56,207 bases of DNA, taken from positions 1 to 56,207 of the forward strand of contig JADHXR010000027.1 of NCBI GenBank assembly GCA_016782865.1, read 5' to 3'. The notes under the pieces were generated by a model. It had not been told where the DNA came from. It saw only the letters and a list, made by a program, of their open reading frames with translations, and searched no databases. This document shows, one piece after another, positions 45,036-52,787 of this stretch. This stretch comes from Phycisphaerae bacterium (GTDB taxonomy: Bacteria > Planctomycetota > Phycisphaerae > Sedimentisphaerales > Anaerobacaceae). Within the stretch, counting starts at the first letter, position 1; each line of letters begins with the position of its first letter. Both the position numbers and the translations under genes were made by a program.

Positions 45036-46339
45036 AAACGGCAAGTGGGGCAACCGCGCAAGAACCAGTCATATTTAACCGTGATGAAATCAGCTCCTTT
45101 GTAAGTAGCTTTCTGCGACGGCGAGATATATTTCTACAAGCATCTCGCCAATATGGCTCTCCTCTTTATCTGGTAGAAGAAAGTGTTTTACTTGAGCGGG
45201 CCAGGCAATTTACCGAAGTCTTCTATCAGGCGTTGCCCGATGTGCGTGTTTATTACGCAATGAAGAGCAATAACCACCATCTGATTGTCAAAACGTTGGT
45301 AAATGCTGGCCTGAATCTGGATGTTTCCAGCGGCTTGGAGCTCCAAATTGCTCTCGATAGCGGTGCGGCCGATATTGTCTTCAGCGGGCCCGGTAAAACA
45401 GAAAAAGAATTAACTCTTGCTGTCGAAAACGGTGATCGAACAACCGTATTGATTGACAGCTTTGGAGAACTTGAGCTTCTGCAGCGAATAGCAGCCAAAA
45501 AGGACACCTCTATTCGTGCGGGGGTAAGACTGACAACAGACATTAATGGGCTGTGGCGCAAATTTGGAATTCCCTTGAAAGACCTTTCACAATTCCTTGA
45601 CGCAGCGAAGCATAGCAACCACGTATTGATTCATGGGCTTCAGTTTCATACAAGTTGGAACCTTGATCCATACAACCAGGTTGATTTCATAGCCCGCCTG
45701 GGTAATACTCTGAGCAAACTAACTTGCGAACAGCGGTCGATAATCGAGTTTATTGACATCGGTGGAGGATTCTGGCCAAGTCAGGGGGAGTGGGTGCAAT
45801 CTTCTAACACGGCAGAAAGTCACTTTTCTTCTGCGATCAAAACAAGTTCTACGGTTACAGCCTGCCACTATAAGCGTCATTCAACCACCATTGAAGAATT
45901 TGCGAGGCAGATCGCCAAAGCAGTGCGTACTCACTTGTTTCCTTACGTGTCCTGTCGCATATGTGCCGAACCGGGTAGGTGGCTTTGCAATGATGCCATG
46001 CACCTGCTATTGACAGTCTTGGATAAGAAAGCAAAAGACTTGGTCATCACCGATGCCGGCACAAACGCTATTGGATGGGAACGGTTCGAGACAGATTATT
46101 TTCCGGTAATCAACCTGTCTCGTCCTGAAACCATTGAGCATGAATGTTACATTCTGGGTTCGCTATGTACGCCGCACGATGTGTGGGGCTATTCTTATTG
46201 GGGAAAGGACATCCAGCCGGGTGACGTTCTGATGATACCAACGCAGGGCGCTTATACATATAGTCTTCGGCAGGAGTTTATCAAACCACTTCCAGCAGTG
46301 GTGATGTTAGAAAAAAAGTGCTTAAGGGAACTGGACTAA
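45011..46339 (+). CDS. PLP-dependent fold-III decarboxylase (DAP/ornithine decarboxylase-like)
   Basis: 442 residues. PLP-binding lysine Lys85 lies in RVYYAMKSNNH. GLQFHTSW corresponds to the HxGS region, FIDIGGGFWP to the glycine-rich phosphate loop and CAEPGRWLCN to the EPGR phosphate site. Cys386 and Asp390 in LGSLCTPHDVW match the catalytic C-x3-D of this family. All key residues are present, so it should be active. Candidates include ornithine, arginine, diaminopimelate or a conjugated amino acid, as in siderophore enzymes of the PvsE/SbnH type. The start overlaps the ATP-grasp gene and its stop overlaps the small ORF at 46339. Confidence 0.9.
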   Translation: MCDSESILKTASGATAQEPVIFNRDEISSFVSSFLRRRDIFLQASRQYGSPLYLVEESVLLERARQFTEVFYQALPDVRVYYAMKSNNHHLIVKTLVNAGLNLDVSSGLELQIALDSGAADIVFSGPGKTEKELTLAVENGDRTTVLIDSFGELELLQRIAAKKDTSIRAGVRLTTDINGLWRKFGIPLKDLSQFLDAAKHSNHVLIHGLQFHTSWNLDPYNQVDFIARLGNTLSKLTCEQRSIIEFIDIGGGFWPSQGEWVQSSNTAESHFSSAIKTSSTVTACHYKRHSTTIEEFARQIAKAVRTHLFPYVSCRICAEPGRWLCNDAMHLLLTVLDKKAKDLVITDAGTNAIGWERFETDYFPVINLSRPETIEHECYILGSLCTPHDVWGYSYWGKDIQPGDVLMIPTQGAYTYSLRQEFIKPLPAVVMLEKKCLRELD

Positions 46340-46458
46340 TGAGCAGGAAAACAAACAAAAAGAAAGAGAAACTGTTAAAGGACGCGGGAAAAAGCAGATA
46401 CACAAGGAGATTGAAAATTGAAAAGGGTAGAAAAGAGGATTTGTCAAACGAGGGATGA
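46339..46458 (+). CDS. Possible 39-residue lysine/arginine-rich peptide
   Basis: ATG overlaps the decarboxylase stop (TAATG), the type of junction used in translational coupling and the same style as the other genes here. The product is MSRKTNKKKEKLLKDAGKSR followed by YTRRLKIEKGRKEDLSNEG, strongly basic with an acidic tail. It has no cysteines and no recognisable fold. It could be a real small operon member, a ribosome- or nucleic-acid-binding peptide, a substrate for the ATP-grasp/GNAT enzymes, or chance. Bases 46459-46674 hold no other feature I can support. Confidence 0.35.
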   Translation: MSRKTNKKKEKLLKDAGKSRYTRRLKIEKGRKEDLSNEG

Positions 46459-46674
46459 TAGCAGCAACAATATTGGCTTAACCGCGGCAGATATGAATAA
46501 ATTAAAAGTTTTGCTGTTAGCAAAGTGAAATAAGATATTGGGTAACGTACTTTCCATGGAAAACGAAGCTCTCCGCAGGTATTGGTCTTCGCGATTTGCT
46601 CCACGATGAAATTGGCGCAGGAAACGCTGGAGATCACAACAATGTGGTTGCGTATGCCAAAAAGGCCTTCGCAC

Positions 46675-46836
46675 CGGATTTCCACAATGACATATCGTAC
46701 CATTGTTGTGGTCGTTCAGTGCAGACCGTAGAACCGATACCACCTCATCACGTGGCATATCCTTCGGGTTTGACTGCATATGAAGGTCAACATAAGCGTC
46801 AAAAGATATCGGAGTAAAACCAGCTTTAGCCATCAA
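46675..46836 (-). pseudogene. 156-bp repeat copy R: start of a small CxC-containing protein
   Basis: Translation begins MMAKAGFTPISFDAYVDLHM and reaches NNGTICHCGNP, after which the frame becomes unlike the expected zinc-ribbon continuation. The aligned repeat is 46675-46830, direct relative to copy L at 40790-40945, gap-free and about 84% identical by eye. It keeps the start codon that copy L has lost. Confidence 0.55.
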
Positions 46837-46971
46837 TTCTTCTCAGAGAATCTTTTCACATGATGTATTTGTATGACCGGCCACCAATGCATACGGCCAA
46901 ACGTGGATGACATTCTACCAAATGGTGGGTTCAGGGAAATAATTAAGGCTCCCGTTCCTTCTCTCCTCCTC

Positions 46972-46994
46972 AAACCGCCTCCCGGCTGTCGCGG
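46972..46994. repeat. 23-bp repeat, copy 2
   Basis: Matches 40523-40545 with one mismatch. It lies beyond copy R of the 156-bp repeat, before the lpoB-like gene. Confidence 0.6.
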
Positions 46995-47110
46995 AGCGAA
47001 ATTAGGAGTCTTTTATCCACAGTAAACACTTGAATTTGAGGGACACGCTTGATATCCTAACGTAGTTATCTTAACTGCGCAGTTGAGTCGATTTGTATAG
47101 GAGGTCAGAA

Positions 47111-47755
47111 ATGAGCTTTATTCGGAATCGAAATACAATGGCAACGAATTCTCACATTAAGTCGTTGGTTGTGTTATCCGCAATTTTAGTCATTTTGTCC
47201 AGCTGTGGTCCGAAAGCAATTCGCGGCGGGCCGGGAACGCGTAATCCGGAACTCGACGAGCCGGCGATGAGCATCACCCTTGACCGGGCTGACCTCGAAT
47301 ACCTTGTGTCCGAGAACGTCAAGGCCCTATCGGCTTCAGCCCTCTGGAACAACACCATCGAGAAGGCCCTTACGCCGCCAACCGTAGCCATTTGGCCCAT
47401 CCAGAACGCCACAAGTCAACACATCGATGACCAGATGGCCGCATTGCTTTCTTCCATCGAGACGTACCTGGTTAACTCCGGTGACGTGCGTATGGTCAGT
47501 AAGGAAAACCAGCAGCAACTCGTCCAGGAGTTGCGTCTTCGCGAAATCGACATATACGACCCGCAGACAATCGGCAAACTCGGCCGGCAATTAGGGGCTC
47601 AGTACTTTGCGACAGGTAAGGTAACCTCTGTTGAAGAACGCTTTCAAAGGACACGGCGGGTCCAGTACAGCCTGATTCTCCAAATCCTTGAGGTGGAGAC
47701 GGGTTTGATTGTGTTCCAGAACGAAGCCACACGAAGCAAAGCACTGAAAGGCTAA
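47111..47755 (+). CDS. LpoB-like penicillin-binding protein activator (lipoprotein)
   Basis: 214 residues from ATG at 47111, with AGGAGG six bases upstream; the frame is open a few codons further. Signal SLVVLSAILVILSSC carries a lipobox (LSSC). The body matches LpoB/PBP activator proteins: PTVAIWPIQNATSQHIDDQM, VRMVSKENQQQLVQEL and LGRQLGAQYFATGKV. In enterobacteria LpoB reaches from the outer membrane to stimulate PBP1B. Together with the following COG3014 gene it forms a common two-gene set. No cognate PBP1B is in this window, though PBP1C is encoded at 29.8 kb. Confidence 0.85.
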   Translation: MSFIRNRNTMATNSHIKSLVVLSAILVILSSCGPKAIRGGPGTRNPELDEPAMSITLDRADLEYLVSENVKALSASALWNNTIEKALTPPTVAIWPIQNATSQHIDDQMAALLSSIETYLVNSGDVRMVSKENQQQLVQELRLREIDIYDPQTIGKLGRQLGAQYFATGKVTSVEERFQRTRRVQYSLILQILEVETGLIVFQNEATRSKALKG

Positions 47756-47781
47756 GTCCACATGTATCCGGGAGGTGCGGC

Positions 47782-49161
47782 ATGCCCAATCCGGCACGAG
47801 GCCGATTTCAGAGATGGGCCGTCATCGTATGTGTGCTATGGGCCGCAGGTTGTGCAACGTACACCGACACACTCAGGACATGTCACAAAGCGGCGGATCG
47901 TGGTGACTATGATGCGGGAATCAGCAGGTTGAACAACATCCTGGACGTCACCAGCTATAAGCAAATACCTGACGAATGGACCGCCAACAAGCCTTTAGCC
48001 GCTCTCGAACGCGCCATGCTGCTTCAGGCGCAAGGTCTGTATAAATGGAGCGCCCGTGACCTAAGTGCTGCTGAGATGGAATTGGATTTTCTGGATCTGA
48101 AACAGGACACAATAGGTAGTATCGGCAAGTATATCTACAGCGATAGCGCAGGAACCTATAGGGCCCAGCCGACCGAACGCTTAGTACTCAACGCCTTGAA
48201 TATGCTGAACTACCTGGCAATGAATGACCTTCAAGGTGCAAGCATTGAAGCGAGACGATTCACTATTGCCCGCGAGTACCTGGAATCCTCGATGGAGAAC
48301 CACCATCAGGGAAACAGTGGGGTATTTGGCTCGTACATAGCGGGATTTGTCTTTGAGAAATTAGGTGAGCCGGGTAGGGCTCTACGCTATTATGAGGAAG
48401 CACTCGGTGCCGGCGACCTGCAAGCTCTTCGCGAGCCCGTTCTTCGTCTGTCTGCTCAGGGCCACTATGTGGGACGAGAACTGAAGGCTTACCTTCGTAA
48501 AACAGAAGGTTCCGGATTGGCCGTCCAAACGGAGCGGTCAGATCGGGCTGATCCTGATGGTGAGATTCTCATCGTGTTAGCCCTCGGCCGCGCTCCCTAC
48601 AAGACGCCGATGCGAATACCGATCGGAGCCGCCGTGGACTGCGCCGGGCGGTGGGTGACTGGCAACCCGGATATCCTCACTAACAGTGTATTTAAGGTCG
48701 TCGCCTATCCTGAACAGGTTGTACCAGACAACCAGATTACCGGCGCAACTATCAGCCTGAACGGTCGAGATTTGCCGGTAGAATTGTTGACCGACCTCAC
48801 AGCAGAGATAACCAGAGAATACGAGACTATCAAGCCAATGATCATAGGGGCTGCCCTGACGCGAATGATAGCTCGTGCCGCAGCCGCCGAAAGCTCACGG
48901 CATTTAGTTGGAAAGGAGAAAAGGTCAACGGGGGAACTGGCCGCTTTGGCCACTGAGGCGGCCCTCGTCGTTTTGGATAAGCCGGACACGCGTTCATGGA
49001 CCTTTTTGCCCGCACATGTCTTTCTCTGTCGCGCTCTGGTTAAGCCTGGCCGATATGAAATAGGGATCGAGTTACTTGGCAGAGTCCGGCAGACACGGAC
49101 AATTCAGGTGGAAGTCTCTCAGGGAGGTCATAGCGTTGTCGTCATTACGGAACCACGGTAA
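47782..49161 (+). CDS. COG3014-family TPR lipoprotein
   Basis: 459 residues, ATG with GGGAGGT upstream. Lipoprotein signal WAVIVCVLWAAGC. The first half has TPR-like helices (about 30-220; KLGEPGRALRYYEEALGAG is one repeat). The second half is beta-rich (ILIVLALGRAPYKTPMRIPI), followed by a short helical segment (LTRMIARAAAAESSRHLVGK) and an end resembling an Ig-like strand set. This arrangement is found next to LpoB in many bacteria. A role in cell-envelope assembly is inferred. Spacing to lpoB is 26 bases, so they form an operon. Confidence 0.85.
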   Translation: MPNPARGRFQRWAVIVCVLWAAGCATYTDTLRTCHKAADRGDYDAGISRLNNILDVTSYKQIPDEWTANKPLAALERAMLLQAQGLYKWSARDLSAAEMELDFLDLKQDTIGSIGKYIYSDSAGTYRAQPTERLVLNALNMLNYLAMNDLQGASIEARRFTIAREYLESSMENHHQGNSGVFGSYIAGFVFEKLGEPGRALRYYEEALGAGDLQALREPVLRLSAQGHYVGRELKAYLRKTEGSGLAVQTERSDRADPDGEILIVLALGRAPYKTPMRIPIGAAVDCAGRWVTGNPDILTNSVFKVVAYPEQVVPDNQITGATISLNGRDLPVELLTDLTAEITREYETIKPMIIGAALTRMIARAAAAESSRHLVGKEKRSTGELAALATEAALVVLDKPDTRSWTFLPAHVFLCRALVKPGRYEIGIELLGRVRQTRTIQVEVSQGGHSVVVITEPR

Positions 49162-49380
49162 AATAACGAAAGGATTCTCCAATCAACTCGATGCTCACAT
49201 AAAGGTAACGTTCGGGATCGTTTCCCTGTTCTCCCCAACTAACCTCCTCCCTACGGTCGTAGAGCGAGGTGGATAGAGCCGGGCTATCTGTGCTTGTCAA
49301 GGGCAAATGGGACCGTGCGAGCAGACAGGAGACTCCCATGAACGGAAGCTGCGAAAGAGTGACAGGCACGCGAAAATGGC

Positions 49381-49405
49381 CTTTCTTCATGAGCTGAAAA
49401 ACACC
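49381..49405. repeat. 25-bp element, copy 1
   Basis: Core GAGCTGAAAAACACC, recurring at 51218-51241 (GGGCTGAAAAACACC). Copy 1 directly follows the 3' end of the group II intron remnant on the minus strand. The rest of 49162-49380 shows nothing I can identify. Confidence 0.5.
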
Positions 49406-49411
49406 GCGATC

Positions 49412-49495
49412 TCCGCGGTTGAGTAGACCGAGGGAATTTCACCCTCGGCCCCTCCGAAAACCGGACGTGAACCTCTCAGCTCATCCGGCTCCTAT
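49412..49495 (-). mobile_element. Group II intron 3' remnant (domains V and VI)
   Basis: Minus strand 49491-49456 folds as domain V: lower stem from GAGCCGGA pairing with TCCGGTTT, the catalytic AGC near its 5' end, the two-base AC bulge, a 5-bp upper stem and a GAGA tetraloop. It is followed by a domain VI-like hairpin (GGCCGAGGG / CCCTCGGTC) and CTACTCAAC, a plausible branch-point and intron end. No reverse transcriptase gene remains, so the element is dead. Confidence 0.7.
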
Positions 49496-49614
49496 CATTC
49501 AACCGCACGGAAATACTCCAAGACGCCAGTGGATGACGACAGCCTTGGGTGTGTGGCTAATAGACTTAATCCTAAAAGTGGAGTTTTGTTTCGAAGTGTG
49601 GTCCTTCCTTGACT

Positions 49615-50967
49615 TCACTCCACAAAAAAGCGATTGTGTTTTGAGGCCAACAAGTATCCGCGTTCCCGGCCGATGCAATATAAGTGCGAATCCGTCCGGT
49701 AGACCAAATGACTTCCCGATATGGCTGGTGAGGCGGTGATTCGCTCACCAAGGTCGTTCGTTTCCAACAGGTCGAACTTCGTCCCGGCGCGCACCACGAA
49801 CGTCTTGCCATCGTTGTTGCTCACGTAGATCCGTCCGTCGCTGGCAATTGGTGACGAGTTGCAATTCCCACCAAGCCGCTGCCGATAATGCTCTTTGCCC
49901 ATCTTCCCGTCCAGACAGACCAAGACGCCGTTGTCCCTGAGCGCATACAGCAGAGCTCGATAGTAAAGCAGGGACGGTTCTACTGGCCCCGGCTTGTGGC
50001 TGACCCATACGGGCCTGGGTGGCTTTCCACTGCCCGTTAGCCGAATAGCGTGGATTCGGCTCTGCCGCCACAATTGCAAAAATACGATGCCATCCCCATA
50101 AACAGGACTGACAATAATCTCACCATTGTACGGCCCTTTTCCCTCGCCGTATTGCCACAACTCGGCGTGTGTCTTGGCGTCGAAGGCGGTGAGCCGATTC
50201 TTACCCGGCACGAGGATATCGGTTTGACCGTGATGCTCGACCAGCAGTGGAGTCGCATGTGCGGTTCCAATGGGTCGATCCTTTTTCCAAGCGATCTCGC
50301 CCGTCTGTTTGTTTAGCCCGATCAGAAAGCATGGCCCTGTGTGGTGATCCCAAGGAAACAGAACTGCATCGCCCAAGACAACGGGACTCAAGGCGTACCC
50401 CCAAGCCATCTTGGGATCACCGAATGTGGGAATGTACCGATTGACCCAGATCAGTTCTCCTTCGTGCGAGTACCGGGCAATGTCCGCATTGCCGAATGCA
50501 ACATACAAAGCATCGTCCGTGACGGCAGGAGTATTGACGGCGAGATTTGACTTGTCATGCGTCCTTTGGTTCACACCCAAGCCGAAGTCATCCCGCCACA
50601 ATTCCTTCCCGTCTTTTCGATCAAAACAGAGAGTTAAGAGCGATTTCTTTTCTCCATCTTCCGTTTCGGAAGTGACGTACACTCGGTTCCCGTGAACCAC
50701 TGGCGAACTGGTTCCCCACCCCGGCAACTTGACTGACCACCGGACGTTTTGTGTCCGGCTCCATCGAATGGGAAGGTTCCTGCCGTCTGCCACGCCGTCT
50801 GCATGTGGTCCTCTCCAGCGAGCCCAATCGGTCGCCGCCGAAGTAATCGCTGACGATAGGCTCTTGCTATCCTGGAGAACTTGCTCCGCATTTGGCTCGT
50901 CAGCGAATGCGCCACGGACCAGAATGACTGCCAGACAAAGAGACAAATAAAACCACCGACTGTGCAT
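49615..50967 (-). CDS. Secreted PQQ-like beta-propeller protein
   Basis: 450 residues from ATG at 50967, chosen because it begins the signal peptide (RWFYLSLCLAVILVRGAFA); the frame is open 31 codons further. The opening WARWRGPHADGVADGRNLPI is the usual beginning of planctomycete quinoprotein-like propellers. Blades such as LTAFDAKTHAELWQYGEGKG, LIGLNKQTGEIAWKK and LVCLDGKMGKEHYRQRLGGN follow. PQQ ligands cannot be assigned, and many such proteins do not bind PQQ. The last residues (YLLASKHNRFFVE) look slightly unusual but the propeller seems complete. Its promoter region shares a motif with the heparinase gene. Confidence 0.88.
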   Translation of the reverse strand: MHSRWFYLSLCLAVILVRGAFADEPNAEQVLQDSKSLSSAITSAATDWARWRGPHADGVADGRNLPIRWSRTQNVRWSVKLPGWGTSSPVVHGNRVYVTSETEDGEKKSLLTLCFDRKDGKELWRDDFGLGVNQRTHDKSNLAVNTPAVTDDALYVAFGNADIARYSHEGELIWVNRYIPTFGDPKMAWGYALSPVVLGDAVLFPWDHHTGPCFLIGLNKQTGEIAWKKDRPIGTAHATPLLVEHHGQTDILVPGKNRLTAFDAKTHAELWQYGEGKGPYNGEIIVSPVYGDGIVFLQLWRQSRIHAIRLTGSGKPPRPVWVSHKPGPVEPSLLYYRALLYALRDNGVLVCLDGKMGKEHYRQRLGGNCNSSPIASDGRIYVSNNDGKTFVVRAGTKFDLLETNDLGERITASPAISGSHLVYRTDSHLYCIGRERGYLLASKHNRFFVE

Positions 50968-51002
50968 GTCTTCTGCACCTACTCTTTCTCTTTCTTCCTG
51001 AG

Positions 51003-51024
51003 TTACTGATAGGAAATTTGATTT
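51003..51024 (-). promoter_or_regulatory. Shared leader motif, copy 2
   Basis: Core CTGATAGGAAATTTGA, matching 40195-40216. It lies 17 bases past the -10 box and 36 bases before the start codon, nearly the same geometry as copy 1. Confidence 0.5.
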
Positions 51025-51040
51025 ATCAATCATGGGAATG

Positions 51041-51070
51041 ATTATACCCCATCGAATCAAGGCAGCTCAA
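51041..51070 (-). promoter_or_regulatory. Sigma-70 promoter of the PQQ-like gene
   Basis: Minus strand: TTGAGC, 18 bases, perfect TATAAT. Bases 51071-51382 contain the 24-bp element below and otherwise nothing I can support. Confidence 0.6.
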
Positions 51071-51217
51071 GGGGAAAACAGCCCCAAGAGTGCCATGGCG
51101 GTCCACGGTAGAATCGCTGAATACACCATAAATGCTCTGTGAAGAATTCATACATGGGATAGCTCCGGATCATGAAACAACAACAGTTTCAAGCCGGCAA
51201 CTGCGACCTCAAGTCAC

Positions 51218-51241
51218 CTTCTTCACGGGCTGAAAAACACC
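51218..51241. repeat. 25-bp element, copy 2
   Basis: Matches 49381-49405 except for a few bases (one base shorter). It lies in the spacer between the GH43-like and PQQ-like genes. Confidence 0.5.
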
Positions 51242-51382
51242 ATCAAGACCAAGGGACATCGTGTCTCCATTTTGACTCCACAGACCTTGATTTTGTCCCA
51301 ATTTAAGCCGCACATAGGCCACTTTTTGGCTGAAAAAAGACATTTTTTGTATTTGCATCGTTTTCAATGTACGGGTGAACTG

Positions 51383-52606
51383 TCACGACTGCCTGCCCAT
51401 TCGGCCACAAACGATTGATATCCTTTTGCCGTCAAAACCAATGAAAGTCATGTACCATGTCTTGTCACCGGGCAGTTGGAAGACAGTTGGAACGTCAGTC
51501 GTATGAACCCTTTCAAATCCTTTGATGTCTGGTTTCGCGAGGATTACACGGTCAGGATAGTAATGCCAGCCTCTGTATGGTGCAGACCATAGCTTGACTG
51601 TGTCGGCGCCAATAGTCCCAGATTCCTCCACGCTTTCTGCAGGCACATCGATATTCGTTTTCGGTTCCCTCTGCCCGTCTTTCCATATCAATGGCGCAAG
51701 GTAGACACCACCTCGCTCCCAGCCACAACGACTGATGTACCACTTTCCGTTGCCATCACGAACAACCTCTGCGGCATGCGCCTTGAAATGACCGACCTTG
51801 TTGTCGATCTTCCAGTGGAAAGGATCATCACTGACAAAGACATCAGTGCCGTCGTAGCCATGACGCGGCCCAATGAACAAGTAGAATCGTTCTCCACGCC
51901 GCACAACAAACGGTGATTCTGTAGGTCCGCCGTACGTTCCCATCTTAGGATCGGTAAACACAACGCCTCGATTGTCCCAAGTTATCAGATCATTGCTCAT
52001 GACACAGGCAACAACGTGATTACCACCATTGGGGCTGCTGTTAGCGGTATAATACATCACCCATTTGTTCTTCACTCGCAGGATGAACGGGTCGCGTGCA
52101 TCAAAACCATCGACGATCATCGGATTCTTCGGGTGTCTCGTCCAGGTTTTCAAGTCCCGTGAAGTCGCCAGGTGGATCTTGTACATTGTGTGATCCCGAT
52201 CTCCAGCACAATAGTACATGTAGTAGATACCCCTATGGCCTATGACATGCGGCGCCCACAAATGGACCTCGTTACAAGGAGGCTCTTTGGCCACGGTGAG
52301 TGCAAATGGTTGTTTGGACCATGGCTGTTGCAGCAGTGTCTTTGCAGTCGCGTGGGCAAAGTTGATCTCTTCGAGCGGCATGGCAGGCTCTTGTCGCGTG
52401 ATTCCAAACAGGTGCCACGTGTGCTCATGCCCGTAGATGAAACAGTGGTCATTGATGTACCACTTGTCGTCCTCCCCGACACTGGGGTCGTAGATTTTCA
52501 CAAACTCGCCGCATTCAACCAGTGTATTCTTCTCGACCTCTGAAGCACAGACAACCGCTGCCCCTAACCTCACCAGCATCACGCCCATTACAAATGGCTT
52601 CCACAT
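51383..52606 (-). CDS. GH43/GH117-like five-bladed propeller glycoside hydrolase
   Basis: 407 residues, ATG with AAAGGAGG eight bases upstream and a signal peptide (KPFVMGVMLVRLGAAVVCAS). Blade features of clan GH-F/J propellers: KIYDPSVGEDDKWYINDHCF (a candidate catalytic aspartate near the start), HLWAPHVIGHRGIYYMYY, DARDPFILRVKNKWVMYYTA and GGPTESPFVVRRGERFYLFI (a candidate acid glutamate in ESPF). These spacings fit arabinofuranosidase, galactosidase or levanase-like families; the exact family and sugar are not determinable by eye. Secreted polysaccharide breakdown is likely. Confidence 0.75.
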   Translation of the reverse strand: MWKPFVMGVMLVRLGAAVVCASEVEKNTLVECGEFVKIYDPSVGEDDKWYINDHCFIYGHEHTWHLFGITRQEPAMPLEEINFAHATAKTLLQQPWSKQPFALTVAKEPPCNEVHLWAPHVIGHRGIYYMYYCAGDRDHTMYKIHLATSRDLKTWTRHPKNPMIVDGFDARDPFILRVKNKWVMYYTANSSPNGGNHVVACVMSNDLITWDNRGVVFTDPKMGTYGGPTESPFVVRRGERFYLFIGPRHGYDGTDVFVSDDPFHWKIDNKVGHFKAHAAEVVRDGNGKWYISRCGWERGGVYLAPLIWKDGQREPKTNIDVPAESVEESGTIGADTVKLWSAPYRGWHYYPDRVILAKPDIKGFERVHTTDVPTVFQLPGDKTWYMTFIGFDGKRISIVCGRMGRQS

Positions 52607-52787
52607 TATTTGCCTCCTTTTCGCCGAGCCTTCACCTTTGGCCGCAAAACAAGGACATCACCACCACAGAGAATTTACGCCGTGACAGGCGGACTTGCAA
52701 GAGGAAACCTGTACCTGAGAACATAGCTCAATCAACGGAATCTACCAGAGTATCCCTCAGGGTGTTTTTGGCAGTGCCCAAGATGCA

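Noticed and set aside
46281..46703. Minus-strand frame of 140 codons overlapping the end of the decarboxylase
   Set aside because: Antisense to the supported decarboxylase end and the basic peptide; low-complexity Phe/Leu/Ser content typical of antisense A+T-rich DNA.
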